NCBI RefSeq assembly: GCF_000385335.1 | Contig: NZ_ARWA01000001.1 | Coordinates: 760,001 to 824,000 of the forward strand | DNA from: Methyloferula stellata AR4 | GTDB lineage: Bacteria; Pseudomonadota; Alphaproteobacteria; Rhizobiales; Beijerinckiaceae | DNA: 64,000 bases | Direction: 5' to 3' | In this document: positions 9,139-17,079 of the stretch, in pieces | Layout: each line of letters starts with the position of its first letter | Numbering within the stretch: the first letter of the stretch is position 1 | Notes under the pieces: model-generated | Told to the model about the DNA's origin: nothing | Database searches by the model: none | The model's input: the letters and a program-made list of their open reading frames with translations, nothing else | Position numbers and translations under genes: made by a program

Positions 9139-9260
9139 CCTTCTCCCGCAAGCGGGAGAAGGTGGCATGCGAAGCATGACGGATGAGGGGTGGTTGCGGG
9201 TTGAGGGCACCCTCATCCGCCTCATTTTATTCGGCACCTTCTCCCGCAAGCGGGAGAAGG
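9139..9260. repeat. REP-like mosaic element (full copy)
   Basis: Two identical 24-nt hairpin modules (CCTTCTCCCGC, AA, GCGGGAGAAGG) at 9139-9162 and 9237-9260 flank an inner inverted pair GATGAGGG/CCCTCATC. Related full copies are at 16934-17048 and 47686-47808. It sits between usp and the alcohol dehydrogenase gene and could stabilise or terminate the upstream message. Confidence 0.75.
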
Positions 9261-9286
9261 GATGCGCCAGACGTTTTATATAGGCC

Positions 9287-10117
9287 CTAGTGCGAGACCA
9301 AAGTGCTGCGGCCCTTGCCCATCAGCAGGTCGCGGGTGACCCCACCGAGGATCCATTCGCGGACGCGGCTGTGCCCATAGGCGCCGGCAACCACCAGTCC
9401 GGCGCCTTTCTCCTTCACGATCATTTCGAGGCGACCCGCATCGTCTTCGCCGGTGACGGCGGCGAAAGGCTCCGCAGCGATGCCATGGTGCTTCAGCCAC
9501 TCGCTCACGTCGTTCACGTGCTCGCGGGCATGCGCCAAATCCTCTTCCGCGGCGACCTCGACGACGGTCACATGCGCGGCTTTCTTCAAAAGCGGCAAAG
9601 CGTTTGCAACGGCGCGCTGCGCTTCGCGCGTATCCTTCCAGGCAACGAGCGCGTTCTGCAGATTGAGCGTCGTTTCGCCAGTGCCCACAAGCAGCACGGG
9701 ACGGCCGACGCGCATCACGAAATCGCTGACATCGACGCGGCGCGACGGGTCGAGTTTGGAATCGCCGCCCTTGGGGTCGATGATGATGAGATCGGCCGCC
9801 CGGGCCTGATGCGCGATATAATCGGCGATTGGCGCAAGCGTCATGGTCGAGCGCCAGTGAATCTCTTTGGCGCGGTTGTGGAGAGCCGCCCGGAAGCGAT
9901 CTTCCACCGCCAGCATCTCCTTTTCCATCTCAACGCGATCCTGCTCGACGATATCGGCCAGCATGTAGCCGTCGCCATAGATCATCTGCAAAGGCTGGCA
10001 GGCGGCGATGCCGATCACGCTCGCCTCGAAACGCTCGGCAAGATCGCCGGCTAACTGCAAAATTCCTTCATTCGATGCATTCAGATCCAAATGGACCATC
10101 AATGTCGCGTAGCTCAT
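9287..10117 (-). CDS. Universal stress protein, tandem UspA domains
   Basis: The 276-residue cytoplasmic protein has two Usp folds. The C-terminal domain retains the ATP-binding signature G-x2-G-x9-G-x-T in GAYGHSRVREWILGG followed by VT, near residues 250-266; the N-terminal copy is degenerate. The start is supported by AGGAG 7 nt before the ATG. A FixK-type box lies 72 nt upstream. Two-domain Usps are among the most reproducible members of FNR/FixK and DosR regulons and are linked to survival under energy starvation. The partner is unknown. Confidence 0.92.
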   Translation of the reverse strand: MSYATLMVHLDLNASNEGILQLAGDLAERFEASVIGIAACQPLQMIYGDGYMLADIVEQDRVEMEKEMLAVEDRFRAALHNRAKEIHWRSTMTLAPIADYIAHQARAADLIIIDPKGGDSKLDPSRRVDVSDFVMRVGRPVLLVGTGETTLNLQNALVAWKDTREAQRAVANALPLLKKAAHVTVVEVAAEEDLAHAREHVNDVSEWLKHHGIAAEPFAAVTGEDDAGRLEMIVKEKGAGLVVAGAYGHSRVREWILGGVTRDLLMGKGRSTLVSH

Positions 10118-10188
10118 AGTTGCTCCTGTCGAAACTCGATCCTTCGACCGTTAAAATGCAACGATAATAGGCCTATAGGTTCGCCGCT

Positions 10189-10202
10189 TTGATCCGCGTC
10201 AA
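10189..10202. promoter_or_regulatory. FixK/FNR-type box upstream of usp
   Basis: TTGATCCGCGTCAA differs from the canonical TTGAT-N4-ATCAA at one base and fits TTG(A/C)-N6-(T/G)CAA. It lies 72 nt before the usp ATG. It also lies just beyond the fabI stop at 10230, so it serves only the usp side. Confidence 0.6.
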
Positions 10203-10229
10203 CAAGCTGAGCCGTAGGATAAAACCGTG

Positions 10230-11030
10230 TCAAGCTGCGAGATGTTCGCCGCCGTCGACGGGTATGATCGTCCCGGTGATGCGGCGCGCGGCGTCGCTGA
10301 CGAGGAAGGCCGCGAGATTGCCGACATCGGCGATCTCGACCAGGTGATGTTCGGGCGCGCGCGAAGCCGCCTCCGCCAAAAGCTCGTCGAAATGCTCGAT
10401 GCCGCTCGCAGCCCGCGTCTTGATCGGACCGGGCGAGATCGCATGGGCGCGGATGCCCTTGGGGCCAAGCTCGGCCGCGATATAGCGCATGCTGCTTTCG
10501 AGCGCCGCCTTGACCGGACCCATGAGATTATAATGTTCGACGACGCGCTCTGAGCCGTAGAAGGTCACGGCGAGCAGGCAGCCGCCATCCGGCATTAAGG
10601 GCTCGGCCAGATGCGCCATGCGGATGAAGGAATGGCAGGAAATGTTCATCGCAATGTCGAAGCCGTCCATGGAACAATCCGTGACGCGGCTATGCAGATC
10701 CTCGCGCGGCGCGAAGGCGATCGAATGCAATAGAAAGTCGAGACCGCCCCATTGCGCCTTGACCGCGTCGAAGACGGCCTCGAGCTGACCGGTCTCGCGG
10801 ACATCGCAGGGCAGCACGATCTCGCATTGGAGCCTGTCGGTGACGGCGCGGACATAGGGTTCGGCCTTCGCGTTCAGGAAGGTCGCGGCGAGTCTTGCAC
10901 CGGCCTGAGCGAAAACTTCGGCGCAGCCGGCCGCAATGCTCTGATCGTTGGCAATGCCGACGATCAAGCCGCGCTTGCCGCGAAGGTCGACGAGAGGCGC
11001 GGCTAAAGTCGGTTCGCTTTCATGTGTCAT
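10230..11030 (-). CDS. fabI: Enoyl-ACP reductase (FabI-type SDR)
   Basis: The 266-residue NADH-dependent short-chain dehydrogenase has the FabI-specific glycine motif GIANDQSIA rather than the classical SDR TGxxxGxG. The catalytic Y-x6-K is in YNLMGPVK, and SPGPIKTRAASGI follows as in FabI. It reduces trans-2-enoyl-ACP in fatty-acid synthesis. The gene is last in a tight operon phaC-pta-ackA-fabI (11 nt after ackA), an unusual place for the housekeeping copy, so it may be a second FabI expressed under low oxygen. Using NADH to make acyl chains would help redox balance; this is inference. Confidence 0.88.
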   Translation of the reverse strand: MTHESEPTLAAPLVDLRGKRGLIVGIANDQSIAAGCAEVFAQAGARLAATFLNAKAEPYVRAVTDRLQCEIVLPCDVRETGQLEAVFDAVKAQWGGLDFLLHSIAFAPREDLHSRVTDCSMDGFDIAMNISCHSFIRMAHLAEPLMPDGGCLLAVTFYGSERVVEHYNLMGPVKAALESSMRYIAAELGPKGIRAHAISPGPIKTRAASGIEHFDELLAEAASRAPEHHLVEIADVGNLAAFLVSDAARRITGTIIPVDGGEHLAA

Positions 11031-11041
11031 GCGTGAGGTCC

Positions 11042-12244
11042 TTAAAGTCCGGCCGGCGCAGCCTGTTTGATCGTATCCAGTGTATGTTGCGCGATCATGG
11101 CTTCCTCATTGGTTGGAATGACACGAACCGCGACGCGACTTTGCGGCGCGCTGATGAGATCGGCATCGCGCGCATTGGCTTTTTCATCGAGAACGACGCC
11201 GAGCCAGCCAAGTCGCGCGCAAACGCGCGCCCGAATTTCCGGCGCGTGTTCGCCTATGCCCGCCGTGAAGACGATGCCTTCGAGCCCTCCGAGCGAGCTT
11301 GTGAGCGCACCGGTTTCGCGCACGATCCGGAACACGAAAAGCTCTATGGCCTCTTCCGCGTGAGGATTTTTGCTGGCGAGCAGAGTCCGCATATCGCTTG
11401 CTATCCCGCCGGAGACGCCGAGCAGGCCAGATTGCTTATAGAGCAGATCCTCGACTTGCTTCGCCGTTAGGCCGCGTTCCTGCTCAAGATAAAGAATGAC
11501 ACCTGGATCGAGCGCGCCGCAGCGCGTGCCCATCATCAGCCCGTCGAGCGCGGTGAAGCCCATGGTCGTATCCATGCTGCGCCCGTCTTGCATGGCGCAG
11601 AGGCTCGCGCCATTGCCGAGATGCGCGGCGATCACACGACCATTGGCGAGGGCAGGCGCGATGTCGCGCAGGCGGCGGGAGATATATTCGTAGGAGAGGC
11701 CGTGGAAGCCGTACCGGCGCACGCCCGCTTCCTCATATTCACGGGGTAAGGCGAAGCGTGTCGCGACGACCGGCATCGTGTGATGGAAGGCGGTATCGAA
11801 ACAGGCGACCTGCGGCAGGTTCGGACGGGCCGCCATGATGGCGCGGATCGGTGCGAGATTATGTGGTTCGTGCAAGGGCGCGAGCGGAACCAGACGGTCC
11901 AGCGCATCAAGCAGAGGCTTCGTCACGAGTTCGGGCCGGTCGTGATCGGGGCCGCCATGGACGACGCGATGGCCGACGGCGATCAGGTGGTCCTGGCCGA
12001 GATGGCCTTCGGTCCACTCGATCAGATGTTCGAGGACAGGCTGGAAATGCTGATCCTTGGGAGTCCAGCGCTCTTCGGTGAGCACTTTGCCGGATGGATC
12101 CTTGGCCAGAAAATGCTGCTCCTTGCCGTCAAGCTCCGACAGGCCATGCGAAACGAGCGTCAGAGCCCCCGAGGCCCCGATTTCGAAAAGCGAGAATTTA
12201 AGGCTCGACGAGCCCGCGTTGAGCGTCAGGATAGCGTCGGCCAT
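11042..12244 (-). CDS. ackA: Acetate kinase
   Basis: The 400-residue ASKHA-fold kinase converts acetyl phosphate and ADP to acetate and ATP. It begins with LTLNAGSSSLKFSLFE, the phosphate-1 signature, and retains VGHRVVHGG, DTAFHHTMP, YGFHGLSYEYIS and GIGEHAPEIR, all standard AckA blocks. It starts 2 nt after the phosphotransacetylase stop. Together with phosphoketolase at 17080 and the phosphotransacetylase it forms an ATP-yielding route that does not need O2. Confidence 0.96.
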   Translation of the reverse strand: MADAILTLNAGSSSLKFSLFEIGASGALTLVSHGLSELDGKEQHFLAKDPSGKVLTEERWTPKDQHFQPVLEHLIEWTEGHLGQDHLIAVGHRVVHGGPDHDRPELVTKPLLDALDRLVPLAPLHEPHNLAPIRAIMAARPNLPQVACFDTAFHHTMPVVATRFALPREYEEAGVRRYGFHGLSYEYISRRLRDIAPALANGRVIAAHLGNGASLCAMQDGRSMDTTMGFTALDGLMMGTRCGALDPGVILYLEQERGLTAKQVEDLLYKQSGLLGVSGGIASDMRTLLASKNPHAEEAIELFVFRIVRETGALTSSLGGLEGIVFTAGIGEHAPEIRARVCARLGWLGVVLDEKANARDADLISAPQSRVAVRVIPTNEEAMIAQHTLDTIKQAAPAGL

Positions 12245-12246
12245 GC

Positions 12247-13680
12247 TCAGACTCCGACGGCCGTTTGCGCTGCCTTGGCGCGTTCGCGTGCGATCAGCAC
12301 CGCGACGGCGCAGGAGGCCATGCGGGTGCGTTCGCCATCGGCGCGGCTTGTCAGGATGATCGGAACGCGCGCGCCGAGCACGACGCCGGCGGCATCCGCG
12401 CCGGCAAGATAGATAAGCTGCTTTGCCAGCATATTGCCGGATTCGAGATCGGGCACGACCAGAATATCGGCGACGCCTGCCACTTGCGATATGATTCCTT
12501 TTTCCGCCGCGGCCGCGGGGCTGATCGCATTGTCGAAGGCGAGCGGTCCGTCCAAAAGACCGCCGGTGATCTGTCCGCGATCGGCCATTTTGCAGAGCGC
12601 GGCGGCATCGAGCGTCGAGCGCAGCTTGGGGTTGATCGTTTCGACGGCGGAAAGCACCGCGACGCGCGGCATCTCAATTCCCATGACATGCGCAAGGTCG
12701 ATGGCGTTTTGCACAATGTCGCGTTTGTCTTCGAGTGTAGGCGCGATGTTAACCGCCGCATCGGTCACGAGCAAAGGCCGCGGATAGGTTGGCACATCCA
12801 TCAGATAGACATGGCTCAGCCGGCGCTTGGTGAGAAGACCGGCTTCCGGCGCGAGCACGGCGTGAAGCAGTTCGTCCGTATGAAGCGAGCCTTTCATCAA
12901 AAGCGCCGCTTCGCCTTTATGCACCAGATCGACAGCCATCGCCGCCGCGGCATTGCTGTGTGGCACGTCGATCAGGCGGAAGGGCGAAATATCGACCTTC
13001 GCGTCTTCGGCTGCCTTGAGGATCTTCGCCTTCGGGCCGACCAGGATTGGCGTGATGAGGCCGACACGTGCCGCCTCGACCGCGGCGCCAATCGCATTGG
13101 CGTCGCAAGGATGTGCGACGGCGGTCAGCATGGGTTCGCCGCCGGCCGTCCTCGCGAGCAACGTGCGCAACCGTTCGTGGCGGCTCAATTGCACGTCTGG
13201 AAGTTCGACGCGCGGTCGTCTCACTTTCTCTTTTGGCGCACGCACATGCGCGGTGCCGCTGATGACCACTTCGCCTTTCTGATTGGTGCATCGGCAATCG
13301 AGCGTGAGGTCGCCATGCTCCGGGCGTTTTTCCGTCACCGTCAAAGTGGCCGTGATCGTGTCGCCGATGCTGACGGGATGCAAAAAGCGCAGGTCCTGTC
13401 CGAGATAGATCGTGCCGGGTCCGGGCAGTTTCGTGCCGAGCACGCTGGAAATCAGGCCGGCGCCCAGCATCCCATGCGCGATGATCTTGTGGAACATGTC
13501 GGTGTCGGCATAGGCCTTGTCCATATGCGCCGGATTGACGTCGCCGCTGATGACCGCGAAGAGGTCGATATCCTGCTGCGTCGTCACGCGCGTGAGACTG
13601 GCGCTATCGCCGACCGCGATCTCGTCGAACGTCTTGTTCTCGATCATCGCCTGGGATGCGAGGGGGCTCTGAATATTCAC
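12247..13680 (-). CDS. MaoC-like hydratase / phosphate acetyltransferase fusion
   Basis: In this 477-residue protein, residues about 15-140 form a hot-dog MaoC domain with the hydratase signature (SGDVNPAHMD, then HGMLGAGLIS). Residues about 165-470 are a phosphate acetyl/butyryl transferase domain (for example AADAAGVVLGARVPIILTSR). The Pta part interconverts acetyl-CoA and acetyl phosphate; the MaoC part may hydrate enoyl-CoA, which could also feed R-hydroxyacyl-CoA to PhaC. This fusion is known from other alphaproteobacteria. It follows phaC by 15 nt and precedes ackA by 2 nt. Confidence 0.93.
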   Translation of the reverse strand: MNIQSPLASQAMIENKTFDEIAVGDSASLTRVTTQQDIDLFAVISGDVNPAHMDKAYADTDMFHKIIAHGMLGAGLISSVLGTKLPGPGTIYLGQDLRFLHPVSIGDTITATLTVTEKRPEHGDLTLDCRCTNQKGEVVISGTAHVRAPKEKVRRPRVELPDVQLSRHERLRTLLARTAGGEPMLTAVAHPCDANAIGAAVEAARVGLITPILVGPKAKILKAAEDAKVDISPFRLIDVPHSNAAAAMAVDLVHKGEAALLMKGSLHTDELLHAVLAPEAGLLTKRRLSHVYLMDVPTYPRPLLVTDAAVNIAPTLEDKRDIVQNAIDLAHVMGIEMPRVAVLSAVETINPKLRSTLDAAALCKMADRGQITGGLLDGPLAFDNAISPAAAAEKGIISQVAGVADILVVPDLESGNMLAKQLIYLAGADAAGVVLGARVPIILTSRADGERTRMASCAVAVLIARERAKAAQTAVGV

Positions 13681-13695
13681 GATGGGTCTCCTCGC

Positions 13696-15498
13696 TCAGC
13701 TTTCGCGCACATAGGTTCCGGGCGCATCGGCGATCGGCGCATAGCCTTTGTCCGGGGCGCCTTGCGGCGGCGGGGCGATCGACGGTCTCGATCGCGCATC
13801 GAGCCAGGCGACCCATTTGGGCCACCAGGAGCCTTCCTCTTGCGTGGCGGCTTCCTTCCAATCCTCGGTTGAGAGATAAGGCGCGCCGGGCTTGCGGCGA
13901 GCGATGCGGTAATGCCGGTTCTTATGACCGGGCTCACTGACGATGCCGGCATTATGGCCGCCGGAGGTGAGCACGAAGGTGATGTCGCCCTGGTTCAGAA
14001 GATGGATCTTATAGACCGAGTGCCAGGGCGCGACATGGTCGGTCTCCGTGCTCACCGAAAAGATCGGAAGCCTGATCTCGGAGATCGCAATCGGCCGGCC
14101 TTCGACCATAAAGCGGCCTTCGGCGAGATCATTGTTGAGGAACATGTCGCGCAAATATTCCGAATGCATCTTATAGGGCAGGCGCGTGGCGTCGGCGTTC
14201 CAGGCCATCAGATCGAAGGGATGTTCGCGTTCGCCCAGAAGATAGGTCTTGATGATCCGCGACCAGACAAGATCGTTCGAACGCAGCATTTGGAAGGCGC
14301 CGGCCATCTGCTTGCTGTCGAGATAGCCTTGCTTCCACATCACATCGTCCAAAAGCGCAAGCTGGCTTTCATCTGTAAAGAGCTGCAGCTCGCCTGCTTC
14401 GGTGAAATCCGTCTGCGCCGCGAGCAGCGTCACGCTTGCCAGGCGATTGTCGCCGTCACGCGCCATGGCCGCCGCGGCGATCGACAGCAATGTGCCGCCG
14501 ATGCAATAGCCGCAGGCATGAACTGGCGCATCTTTGCAAATCGCCTCGATCGCGTCCAAAGCCGCCATGACGCCGAGCCGGCGATAATCGTCGAAGCCTG
14601 TGTTGCGCATCTCAGGCCCCGGATTGCGCCACGAAATGCAGAAGACCGTGTAACCTTGCGAGACGAGATAACGGATGAAGGAATTGTGCGGCGAGAGATC
14701 CAAAATATAATATTTCATGATCCAGGCCGGCACGATCAGGATCGGCTCGGGCCGGACCTGCTCTGTCGCGGGCGCATATTGGATGAGTTCCATGAGTTCG
14801 TTGCGCAGCACCACTTTGCCGGGCGTGACCGCGACATCCTTGCCGACGACGAAGCTCCCTGCATCCTCCATCGGCTGGTGGTTGACGGTGCGGCGCAGAT
14901 CTTCTGCTAAATTGCGTTCGCCCTTGACGAAGTTCCAGCCGGATCGGCTAACCGTCGCGCGCAACACTTCTGGGTTCATCCAGGGAAAATTCGACGGCGA
15001 AAACATGTCGATCATCTGCCGCGCGGCAAAAGACACGACGTCTGCATGTGATTTTGCAACGCCCGGCAAGCCGGTGGTCGCATCGCGCCACCATTCCTCG
15101 CCGAGAAGAAATGCCTCCGCGATAAAGTTGAATGGCGGCTGCGACCAAGCTGCGTCCTGAAACCGATGGTCCTCCGGCTTGGGTGTCGTCCATTGCGCCG
15201 GCGATGCGAGGCGCGCCCATTGCTGGGCCGCTTCTTCGGCGAGTTCGATCTGCCGTCCGGGAGCATTGGCGAGATGCAGGCCCCAGTCGAGATAGGCAAG
15301 CGTCAGCGACACCGGGGACAATGAGCCGGTGAAACGCGCCTGCGCGGCATGCAAAAGCCGGTCGAGTGTATTGCCGCCTGACTGATTGTCCGTTTCAATC
15401 TTTGCTTCCGGCGCGAGCTGCGCGGAACCGGCTTCATTTTGATGATCGGGCTGGTATGTCAGGCTGAAGCGCTTATCGGCAGCGATTAAATCGAGCAT
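13696..15498 (-). CDS. phaC: Class I poly(3-hydroxyalkanoate) synthase
   Basis: The 600-residue polymerase joins (R)-3-hydroxybutyryl-CoA into PHB on granules. The lipase-like box GYCIGGT holds the nucleophilic Cys, and the Asp and His regions are seen in TDHVAPWHSVYK and SGGHNAGIVSEPG. The poly-beta-hydroxybutyrate N-terminal domain is present. I start at 15498, where AGGAG lies 5 nt ahead; the reading from 15606 adds 36 residues without a ribosome site and overlaps a FixK box. It is the first gene of phaC-pta-ackA-fabI and diverges from the phasin gene. Two FixK-type boxes lie in the 272-nt divergent promoter region. Confidence 0.95.
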   Translation of the reverse strand: MLDLIAADKRFSLTYQPDHQNEAGSAQLAPEAKIETDNQSGGNTLDRLLHAAQARFTGSLSPVSLTLAYLDWGLHLANAPGRQIELAEEAAQQWARLASPAQWTTPKPEDHRFQDAAWSQPPFNFIAEAFLLGEEWWRDATTGLPGVAKSHADVVSFAARQMIDMFSPSNFPWMNPEVLRATVSRSGWNFVKGERNLAEDLRRTVNHQPMEDAGSFVVGKDVAVTPGKVVLRNELMELIQYAPATEQVRPEPILIVPAWIMKYYILDLSPHNSFIRYLVSQGYTVFCISWRNPGPEMRNTGFDDYRRLGVMAALDAIEAICKDAPVHACGYCIGGTLLSIAAAAMARDGDNRLASVTLLAAQTDFTEAGELQLFTDESQLALLDDVMWKQGYLDSKQMAGAFQMLRSNDLVWSRIIKTYLLGEREHPFDLMAWNADATRLPYKMHSEYLRDMFLNNDLAEGRFMVEGRPIAISEIRLPIFSVSTETDHVAPWHSVYKIHLLNQGDITFVLTSGGHNAGIVSEPGHKNRHYRIARRKPGAPYLSTEDWKEAATQEEGSWWPKWVAWLDARSRPSIAPPPQGAPDKGYAPIADAPGTYVRES

Positions 15499-15605
15499 GC
15501 GAACTCCTGCGGGGAGAAAACCTCTTCGTCCGCGAGGCTGCGCACGAAGAGGAAGGACGGTCGCTGCCGTCTCTTGAAAGTTAGGCGCGGCGCGGTTCAT
15601 TTCCA

Positions 15606-15619
15606 TTGATCGGAGTCAA
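15606..15619. promoter_or_regulatory. FixK/FNR-type box on the phaC side
   Basis: TTGATCGGAGTCAA lies 107 nt before the phaC ATG. It fits TTGAT-N4-(A/G)TCAA. With the box at 15664 it gives one site for each divergent promoter. Confidence 0.6.
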
Positions 15620-15663
15620 ACACAGCGAAGGAAAGGCTCCGACGCCGGCCGATGTGTGCTGTT

Positions 15664-15677
15664 TTGATCAGGATCAA
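15664..15677. promoter_or_regulatory. Canonical FNR/FixK box on the phasin side
   Basis: TTGATCAGGATCAA is an exact TTGAT-N4-ATCAA anaerobox, 93 nt before the phasin ATG at 15771. Confidence 0.68.
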
Positions 15678-15770
15678 GGCGGTTGCATCGGTTATGTGCG
15701 TGCATGCGCGTGCATCAGACGCTGAGATGGTGACATCCCTATGTCGTCACGCGATGCGCAGGAGAAGCAC

Positions 15771-16151
15771 ATGACCGACGCATCGCAATTCGAAACGAAA
15801 GTCCCGGGCCTTGACGGTTCGTTTCCGGCAAAATTTCTCGAGGTGCAGGAACGCAATGCCGAAATCCTGACGTCGGCCAATGAGATCGTGGCCAAGACCG
15901 CGAAAGCCATTGGAGAGAACCAAACCGAATTTCTGCAGCAGGAAGCGGAACAGGCTTCGAAAGCTCTCACGCCCGTCAAATTCGACGGGGACGCCGGCGC
16001 GGCGCTCTCCGCCTTCGGCAACCAAATGCAAGAGAATTCCAAAAAGCTGATCAGCCATATGCGGACGATCAACGATCTCGTCTTCGATTGCGGATGGCAG
16101 CTCTTCAAGCTTTGTGCCGACAGCTTCCGGCAGCCGCCTAAGCATTCGTGA
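15771..16151 (+). CDS. Phasin-like granule-associated protein
   Basis: The 126-residue, almost entirely helical protein is rich in Ala, Glu, Lys and Gln, with no signal peptide (for example NAEILTSANEIVAKTAKAIG). This is the composition of phasin_2-type proteins that coat PHB granules. The start at 15771 has GGAG close upstream, while the ATG at 15741 lacks one. It is divergent from phaC with a shared FixK-controlled intergenic region. Sequence identity to named phasins cannot be judged by eye, so the call relies on composition plus position. Confidence 0.75.
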   Translation: MTDASQFETKVPGLDGSFPAKFLEVQERNAEILTSANEIVAKTAKAIGENQTEFLQQEAEQASKALTPVKFDGDAGAALSAFGNQMQENSKKLISHMRTINDLVFDCGWQLFKLCADSFRQPPKHS

Positions 16152-16227
16152 ATATACAGTCGTAGGGCGGATACCTGCCGCCGAACCGGCTGAGATCCGC
16201 CGGTTCGGATTTAGGTCTTCCGCGGCC

Positions 16228-16788
16228 TCAATCGATCCAATGCACGGCCGGCGTCTTGCGCGGCACAGGCGGCGTCTCGCCCTTCGGCGTACCCACGATG
16301 ATTGGCGCAACCGGAATATAATGCGGATCGAGTTCGACAGCCTGTTTGCCTTCGGCCGTCTCCAGCCATTTTTGAGCAAAACCGATCCAGCATGTCCCTA
16401 AGCCTTGACCACGCGCGGCGAGCATCAAATTCTCGGCGGCGAGCGCGGCATCTTCAATGGCGAAATCGCCGCTGAGCGTGGAAATCAGAATAACCGCAGG
16501 GGCATGGTAGAAAACGTGAAAGTCGGACGCTGCGGTCAAATGCTCGCGCACACGGCTTCCGGCAGAGGCCAAATCCGTCACCTTCAGCATATGTGCCTTT
16601 GACGCGTCGGAAATCCGATCGAGCAAGGCTTGGTTCTGAATGATCGTAAAGTGCCAGTGTTCGGCATTATTCGCGCTGGGCGCCAAGGTAGCGGCATCCA
16701 CGAGACCGAGCAAAACCTCTTTCGGAACCGGCGCATCGGTGAAAGCGCGGACCGAGCGGCGATGCCTTATTGCGTCCATCAATTCCAT
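16228..16788 (-). CDS. Nitroreductase-family flavoprotein
   Basis: The 186-residue FMN-dependent oxidoreductase begins with the signature MDAIRHRRSVRAF (phosphate-binding Arg residues) and continues with LAPSANNAEHWHFTII and GLGTCWIGFA. It would reduce nitro compounds or quinones with NAD(P)H; the physiological substrate is unknown. A FixK-type box (TTGACCTGACGCAA) lies 54 nt upstream of the ATG. Nitroreductases are also recurrent members of hypoxia regulons in mycobacteria. Confidence 0.88.
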   Translation of the reverse strand: MELMDAIRHRRSVRAFTDAPVPKEVLLGLVDAATLAPSANNAEHWHFTIIQNQALLDRISDASKAHMLKVTDLASAGSRVREHLTAASDFHVFYHAPAVILISTLSGDFAIEDAALAAENLMLAARGQGLGTCWIGFAQKWLETAEGKQAVELDPHYIPVAPIIVGTPKGETPPVPRKTPAVHWID

Positions 16789-16841
16789 GTCGATCTCCCT
16801 TTTCGAGATTTCGAGCCTGGAACCTCGCCCTTATCGCGGCT

Positions 16842-16855
16842 TTGACCTGACGCAA
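16842..16855. promoter_or_regulatory. FixK-type box upstream of the nitroreductase gene
   Basis: TTGACCTGACGCAA fits TTG(A/C)-N6-(T/G)CAA and ends 54 nt before the nitroreductase start. The right half is the less common GCAA form. Confidence 0.5.
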
Positions 16856-16933
16856 TTTGGCGATCAACGGCGCGTGATCGGGGGTTATGGAAGTCTGCGG
16901 CTCTACGGACGGCCAATTAATGAGGCCGTACCA

Positions 16934-17048
16934 ACTCTCTCCCCTTGCGGGAGAGGGTGGTCGGCGGAGCCGACCGGGTGAGGGTTAAGATGCTGCCCCC
17001 TCATCCGCCTCGCATTCGCTCGGCACCTTCTCCCGCGAGGGGAGAAGG
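16934..17048. repeat. REP-like mosaic element (full copy)
   Basis: It has end hairpins CTCTCCCCTTGCGGGAGAG and CCTTCTCCCGCGAGGGGAGA, with an inner GTCGGC/GCCGAC hairpin and an inverted GAGGG/CCCTC pair. It occupies the gap between xfp and the nitroreductase gene and is the same family as 9139-9260. Confidence 0.72.
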
Positions 17049-17079
17049 TGAGCACACCGCCATTCGTTCATGCAATTGT

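Noticed and set aside
12265-13872. Plus-strand frame of 535 codons opposite pta
   Set aside because: Arg/His/Gly-rich shadow spanning two real genes, without ribosome site or domains.
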